Assembly (NCBI GenBank): GCA_036986135.1
Contig: BTQZ01000072.1
Location: forward strand, 1 to 9,543
Reading direction: 5' to 3'
Source of the DNA: JADFRG01 sp036986135
GTDB taxonomy: Bacteria; Chloroflexota; Anaerolineae; Anaerolineales; E44-bin32
DNA length: 9,543 nucleotides
The notes beneath the pieces are model-generated. The model was not told the DNA's origin, did no database searches, and was given only the letters and a program-made list of their open reading frames with translations. Both the position numbers and the translations under genes were made by a program. Shown here piece after piece: positions 6,685 to 9,543 of this stretch. Position 1 is the stretch's first letter, and every line of letters starts with the position of its first letter.

Positions 6685-7334
6685 GTTGTTTCTCCTTGTC
6701 TAATTCCCCCAGGATTTTCTGGGGACGCTTCCCACTTTCGCTGGAAAGGCTCTTCCCGCCCCGAAGCGTGTAAGGATGAATAGCGAGCCACTTGCCGTCC
6801 AATGCTCTTCAATCTTTTTCTAAGTCCGTCGTCGGCTAGAGCGCCGTGTCGATCGAACTTTCGCCAGGCCTGAGGGATCGAGACCTGCTTAGGAATTACC
6901 CAGGCGTGTAACGCGCGCCCCACATTACGGAGGCTTACGAGCGCATTGCTTGCGACCATCTGTCCACCCGACACACCAATTAATCCGATTAGCTTGCCTT
7001 CGAATTCCTGCAAATCCATCATGTCTATGGCATTATTCAAGACGCCGCGCATGCCGCCGTGGTATTCGGGTGAGCCTGGAATCACCCCGTCCGCGTTCTG
7101 TATATCCTCGCGAAGCTTGTAGACATCCTCAGCGTAATTGCGCTCTCTAGGATCTCCGCTAGAAAACGGAAGGTCGTAGTCCCGCAAATCGAGTAGCAGA
7201 GTGTTGGCTCCCACCTCTACCGTAGCTTCGAGAGCGATTTCCACGGCCGTTCGAGTGTAGCTACCTGCCCTGCGGCTTCCGGGTAAGCCGACTACCGTGA
7301 TGGGGTTCGCGGTTCGGCTAATGGCGTCATTCAT
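6681..7334 (-). CDS. NADPH-dependent FMN reductase family protein (217 aa)
   Basis: This is a flavodoxin-like flavoprotein. The phosphate-binding loop GSRRAGS is at 19-25 (family pattern G-S-x-R-x-x-S). The flavin loop GSPEYHGGMRGVLNNAID is at 87-104 (family T-P-E-Y-N-x-x-x-P-G-x-L-K-N-A-I-D), with Thr and Asn replaced by Ser and His. A second flavin contact SGGQ is at 122-125. Relatives reduce FMN, azo dyes, quinones or chromate using NAD(P)H. A polar 30-residue tail follows the domain. The ATG at 7332-7334 is preferred because GGGAG lies six bases upstream. An in-frame ATG at 7349 would add five residues but has no Shine-Dalgarno. The stop overlaps the NmrA-like start (ATGA), and the gene lies 70 bases after the MarR remnant on the same strand. 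The pair looks like a redox-detoxification operon once controlled by that repressor (inferred). Confidence 0.9.
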   Translation of the reverse strand: MNDAISRTANPITVVGLPGSRRAGSYTRTAVEIALEATVEVGANTLLLDLRDYDLPFSSGDPRERNYAEDVYKLREDIQNADGVIPGSPEYHGGMRGVLNNAIDMMDLQEFEGKLIGLIGVSGGQMVASNALVSLRNVGRALHAWVIPKQVSIPQAWRKFDRHGALADDGLRKRLKSIGRQVARYSSLHASGREEPFQRKWEASPENPGGIRQGETT

Positions 7335-7354
7335 CTCGTGCTCCCGCATTATTC

Positions 7355-7383
7355 GTTCACTAATCTACTGTTCATAGCCGAAC
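7355..7383. promoter_or_regulatory. GTTC/GAAC repeats ahead of the FMN reductase: possible operator
   Basis: On the plus strand GTTC occurs at 7355-7358 and 7370-7373, and GAAC at 7380-7383. This gives an inverted repeat GTTC-N6-GAAC plus a 15-bp-spaced direct copy, 20-50 bases before the start codon. The position suits an operator, perhaps for the adjacent MarR-type repressor. The arms are only 4 bp, so chance is a real alternative. No clear -35/-10 pair is visible. Confidence 0.25.
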
Positions 7384-7404
7384 TTTATGGACAAAAAAAC
7401 TGCT

Positions 7405-7692
7405 CTAGGTTAGTTCTCCAAGTCCGAGTTTACGGCACAGCCTGGAGAGCTCGTCTTGTTCTTGGGCCGTTAGGCAGCTCAACTCCTGAGTGATAGCTTC
7501 GACATGGGCCGGAAGCGTTCGTTCGATATACCGCCGGCATTCCCCGGTGATGCTGTCATTTACGACGCGACGGTCATCGGAATCTTACCGGCGCCTTACG
7601 AAGCTAAAACCTTCTAACGAGTCAACAATAGCTACGACGTTGCTCTTGCCGATGAGAAGCTTTTCGCCTGTATTTGGGCTTGTCAATCTGGA
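7405..7692 (-). pseudogene. MarR-family repressor remnant: 5' truncated, in-frame TAA
   Basis: The minus strand encodes the recognition-helix region GEKLLIGKSNVVAIVDSLEG and wing strand FVRRR, then a TAA at 7585-7587. In the same frame it continues DSDDRRVVNDSIT, ERTLPAHVEAITQELSCLTA and EQDELSRLCRKLGLGEL to a TAG at 7405-7407. The D-x-D-D-R-R wing motif and the closing helix are typical of MarR, and the TAA stands where members have an ordinary residue between them. One base change from CAA, AAA or GAA explains it. The first 50-60 residues (dimerisation helices and helix-turn-helix start) are missing: homology fades near 7692 and repeat copy C begins at 7719. No start codon with a ribosome site remains, and the open frame upstream is repeat-encoded. 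It probably makes no functional repressor. It lies directly upstream of the FMN reductase/NmrA operon, its likely former target. Confidence 0.82.
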
Positions 7693-7718
7693 CTTAGTAT
7701 GCGATTGACGGGCAAACG

Positions 7719-7810
7719 GCTGCTTGGCTGTGCTCGCAGAGTGCCTGTGCTCGGTCGAGTGTCCTTGCGAAGAAGGGGCTTGTCCGTGCTCGTCTGAGCG
7801 TGCTCGCCAA
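7719..7810 (+). repeat. Dispersed palindromic repeat, copy C
   Basis: One exact 17-bp unit is at 7729-7745. Units with changed centres follow: GTGCTCGGTCGAGTGT at 7747-7762 and GTGCTCGTCTGAGCGT at 7786-7801, with a partial one at 7800-7808. Between them, 7757-7782 matches 388-413 of copy A. GCTGCTTGGCTG leads into the first unit, as GCTGCTTGCC does in copy A. The copy lies at the broken 5' end of the MarR remnant and about 70 bases beyond the SRPBCC gene stop. Confidence 0.8.
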
Positions 7811-7838
7811 GGTACGGCGGCAAACCTGTCCCTGAGCA

Positions 7839-7869
7839 GCCCCTGGGCCAGGGATCGGCGCCCCAATTA
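7839..7869. repeat. Palindrome and module shared with the left window edge
   Basis: CCCTGGGCCAGGG at 7841-7853 is a 6-bp inverted repeat around one base. It is followed by GGCGCC and CAATT. The whole stretch aligns with 12-41 at about 23 of 29 positions. It starts 13 bases beyond the SRPBCC gene stop in the direction of transcription, so it could also act as a terminator hairpin, though no T-tract follows it. Confidence 0.5.
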
Positions 7870-7881
7870 ATGCTTCAATAT

Positions 7882-8361
7882 CTATAGTTTCTCTGCTTTT
7901 TCTTTCAATCTTAAATGGGCGTCCAAAACCTGTTTTCTTACCAACCTCTTGCCGACTACTAGATTGAGAATACGCCCCAAAATCCCGTACCGGAATTTGT
8001 AATCCACTTTCTCGTGCGAAATTGTGTCGCTCCCGTAAACAATAAACCTATGATCATATCTGAGCGCCTTAAAGAGCCGATCTTTTCCAATTAGCTCGGC
8101 TGACATTCGTGCGTCGGGTTCAAGTATCAGCACTCGATAAGCGGCCCAATTTTCCGTGCCTTTTTGGCGTGTATGGTAAATACTACCCACTTTGAGCGGA
8201 CCCTCTGAGCCAAGCTTGAATTCAACTTGCGGAAAGAACTCCGAAAGGTTCTCAATATCTGTCAGGAATTCATATAGTCGGTCAGGCGGCGACTCTATGG
8301 AAACAGATAGAACGACGGAGTCGCTAAAACCTTCAGAAGGCCCATCGTTTGTCATATCCAT
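7882..8361 (-). CDS. SRPBCC (START-like) fold protein (159 aa)
   Basis: The N-terminal pattern fits the polyketide cyclase/SRPBCC helix-grip fold. A first strand VVLSVSIESP is followed by PPDRLYEFLTDIENLSEFFP (25-44), the usual helix pair after strand 1. Then come strands with VGSIYHTRQ (58-66), AAYRVLILEP (73-82), YDHRFIVYG (102-110) and KVDYKFRYG (118-126). A long C-terminal helix (133-159, rich in Lys) closes the ligand cavity. These proteins bind or transport hydrophobic ligands; no catalytic residues or substrate can be named. Length is normal. The ATG at 8359-8361 has GAGG eight bases upstream (AGAGGAAAAATC). The gene is AT-richer than its neighbours: two sampled 60-base lines (7981-8040, 8041-8100) hold 28 and 25 G+C, against 41 in 2281-2340 of the exporter. 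This suggests separate acquisition. It is flanked by repeat copies C and D. Confidence 0.78.
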   Translation of the reverse strand: MDMTNDGPSEGFSDSVVLSVSIESPPDRLYEFLTDIENLSEFFPQVEFKLGSEGPLKVGSIYHTRQKGTENWAAYRVLILEPDARMSAELIGKDRLFKALRYDHRFIVYGSDTISHEKVDYKFRYGILGRILNLVVGKRLVRKQVLDAHLRLKEKAEKL

Positions 8362-8455
8362 GATTTTTCCTCTATTGTGATTGGCTGCTCATTCTAATCC
8401 TGCAACTACTTGGCCCGTTGTATCCGATGTTACAAGCGAGAGGCCGCCCGACGGC

Positions 8456-8501
8456 AGCTTGCCTGCCTGTGCTCGCAGAGTGCTTGTGCTCGCAGAGTAC
8501 A
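8456..8501 (+). repeat. Dispersed palindromic repeat, copy D
   Basis: GCTTGCCTGCCTG leads into an exact 17-bp unit at 8468-8484 and a second unit at 8485-8500 whose end is AGTAC in place of AGTGC. The lead-in and the two-unit arrangement closely match copy B. It lies 95 bases or more upstream of the SRPBCC start. The 8362-8714 gap holds this copy and two inverted repeats, with no gene I can support. Confidence 0.8.
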
Positions 8502-8543
8502 GTCGTAAGGCCGTCCTGCCTGCCCAAGCAATTCAGGGTCGCG

Positions 8544-8592
8544 CAGGCACAGGTGGCGGTAAGGCAATTTCTAGCTGCGCCACCCTGGCCTG
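8544..8592. repeat. Long imperfect inverted repeat (about 14 bp arms)
   Basis: The left arm is CAGGC-A-CAGGTGGCG (8544-8558) and the right arm CGCCACC-C-TG-GCCTG (8578-8592). They pair over 14 positions with a one-base bulge on each side, around a 19-base loop (8559-8577). The innermost 7 bp, GGTGGCG/CGCCACC, is perfect. It lies about 120 bases beyond the nucleotidyltransferase stop and 43 bases from repeat D. It could be a terminator without T-tract, a protein-binding dyad, or the end of a small mobile element. Confidence 0.55.
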
Positions 8593-8687
8593 ACCACCGG
8601 TACAGGAATTTGTAAGCAGGAAGCGGCCGGGCTGGGTAACTCGCGAACTTAAGGTGCGTTGAGGCCTACGTCCGCAGGTCCTTGGAA

Positions 8688-8706
8688 CGAAGCGGAGAAG
8701 GCTTCG
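8688..8706 (-). terminator. Weak hairpin just past the nucleotidyltransferase stop
   Basis: CGAAGC (8688-8693) and GCTTCG (8701-8706) form a 6-bp stem with a 7-base loop, nine bases past the TAG at 8715-8717. The minus strand then reads TTCC, not a T-run, so intrinsic termination is doubtful. Confidence 0.25.
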
Positions 8707-8714
8707 GCGAGCGG

Positions 8715-9542
8715 CTAGCCGGATTTCTCCACCGCGGATCCCAACACCGGAGCCTCTCTTTTTAGCACCACATCCTCCACCGGCTTGGGATACTCAATCC
8801 CGTGCTCTCGCGCCAATTTCGGAGCAATCTCCCGATACATATCAACTAGGATCCTGGCGGAGTCTACCATCGCGGCCTTTTCGAGATTGGAGAAGGAGCG
8901 CTCAAGAGCAGCGAGCAGCTGATCGCCAACTTCACTCTCCAACTTCTCGTATCCATCCGCCCAAGATGTGAAATCATGATCCAGTCTGATGAGGTTGATG
9001 CATCTCCGCCGCATCGATTCCAGGTAGCCAAAGGCCGTCCATCTCTGACCTCGCGTAATTGCGGTGCCGAAGAGCGAAAGATCTCGCCAGAACCAATTGA
9101 TATGCTTGGCCAGAACCAGCAGTTGCTCATCATGCTCTGGCTTGCTCCAAGGAAACTCGACCCCCTCGAGGAGGCCCAACTTGTCGACAAGGACACGGTA
9201 AGGGCCACCATGGATATGGAGGAAATTGTCGTCTTTCGCGATGGCCAACTCTCCCTCGTAACCTTCATCGAGTATGAAAACTAGCATATCGAAGCCGAAG
9301 CTATCAAAATGCTCCAGGAAGACTGAGGACGCCCACCGTTCGATGAACTCCCGGTGCTCTGACAAGAACTGATCGTAGGCGTCAGACCGGATGACAGCAT
9401 ATAGGTCCAGGTCTGAGCGGGCGTCAGTTTTTCCGGTTGCGAAGGAACCCCCGACAAATGATGCGACAATCCTATCGTCGCGAGCACACAGGTCCGAGAA
9501 CCCTTCGATTAGATCCGGTGCTGACCCCCAAAAGTTGGACAC
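8715..9542 (-). CDS. Nucleotidyltransferase-domain protein, possibly 5' partial (275 aa visible)
   Basis: A polymerase-β-like nucleotidyltransferase domain occupies about 10-125. The motif GGSFATG-x2-D-x2-SDLDLY is at 31-48, with metal-binding Asp44 and Asp46. A likely third carboxylate is Asp85 in FDMLVF (84-89). A helical C-terminal half (about 135-245) carries WTAFGYLESMRRRC (168-181), a type of helix seen in aminoglycoside and lincosamide adenylyltransferases and their uncharacterised relatives. The likely chemistry is transfer of a nucleotide from NTP to a small molecule. Antibiotic inactivation is possible but unproven; many such family members have no known substrate. The frame opens at a GTG (9540-9542) one base from the window end, so the true start may lie beyond it and no ribosome site can be judged. 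The TAG is at 8715-8717. Confidence 0.85.
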   Translation of the reverse strand: MSNFWGSAPDLIEGFSDLCARDDRIVASFVGGSFATGKTDARSDLDLYAVIRSDAYDQFLSEHREFIERWASSVFLEHFDSFGFDMLVFILDEGYEGELAIAKDDNFLHIHGGPYRVLVDKLGLLEGVEFPWSKPEHDEQLLVLAKHINWFWRDLSLFGTAITRGQRWTAFGYLESMRRRCINLIRLDHDFTSWADGYEKLESEVGDQLLAALERSFSNLEKAAMVDSARILVDMYREIAPKLAREHGIEYPKPVEDVVLKREAPVLGSAVEKSG

Positions 9543-9543
9543 T

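Noticed and set aside
7393..7399. Seven-T run on the minus strand after the MarR remnant stop, like a terminator tail
   Set aside because: The preceding bases (CTAACCTAGAGCAG) form at most a 3-bp stem, so there is no credible hairpin.
7585..7866. 93-residue open frame taken as a complete gene
   Set aside because: Its first two thirds are repeat-encoded and its last third is the middle of a MarR domain; it is part of the pseudogene, not a gene of its own.
384..8501. Insertion sequence or known REP/ERIC elements as the source of the repeats
   Set aside because: No transposase or fragment of one is visible, and the unit does not match the REP or ERIC consensus sequences I know. A non-autonomous element remains possible.

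Overview
The window is bacterial DNA with every recognisable gene on the minus strand. Purine-rich Shine-Dalgarno sites (GGAGG, AAGGAGA, GGGAG, GAGG) precede most starts. GC is moderately high, except for one AT-richer gene. The ABC exporter pair, the variant arginase-family protein and the overall style resemble Chloroflexota, perhaps Anaerolineae, but this is an inference from protein style and not a demonstrated placement.

Layout from left to right; transcription runs right to left. 1-103 holds the edge of a dispersed repeat. 104-280 encodes a 58-residue DUF1059-like protein with a strong ribosome binding site. 281-554 holds its probable promoter and repeat copy A. 555-1328 encodes an arginase-fold protein with two altered active-site positions. 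1329-1586 holds repeat copy B. 1587-5493 is a translationally coupled pair of half-transporters that should form one heterodimeric ABC exporter with one active and one degenerate ATP site. 5494-5781 has no clear gene. 5782-7334 is a redox gene pair (NmrA-like NAD(P)-binding protein and NADPH-dependent FMN reductase) overlapping by ATGA. 7405-7692 is the remnant of a MarR-family repressor, with an in-frame TAA and no 5' end. 7719-7869 holds repeat copy C and a flanking module. 7882-8361 is an AT-richer SRPBCC-fold gene. 8362-8714 holds repeat copy D and two inverted repeats. 8715-9542 is a nucleotidyltransferase-domain gene that reaches the window edge.

The most unusual feature is a family of short palindromic units, typically TGTGCTCGCAGAGTGCY (17 bp). 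It occurs in five of the gaps between genes, always in the same orientation. Its arms (GTGCTC / GAGYGC) are conserved while the 3-4 central bases vary. Copies A and C share sequence beyond the unit, and the left-edge copy and copy C share a second 28-29 bp module. Copy C lies exactly where the MarR gene loses its 5' end.

Functionally, MarR remnant, FMN reductase, NmrA-like protein and ABC exporter read as an electrophile/quinone or drug-response neighbourhood whose local repressor has probably been lost. The other genes are separate transcription units set apart by repeats.
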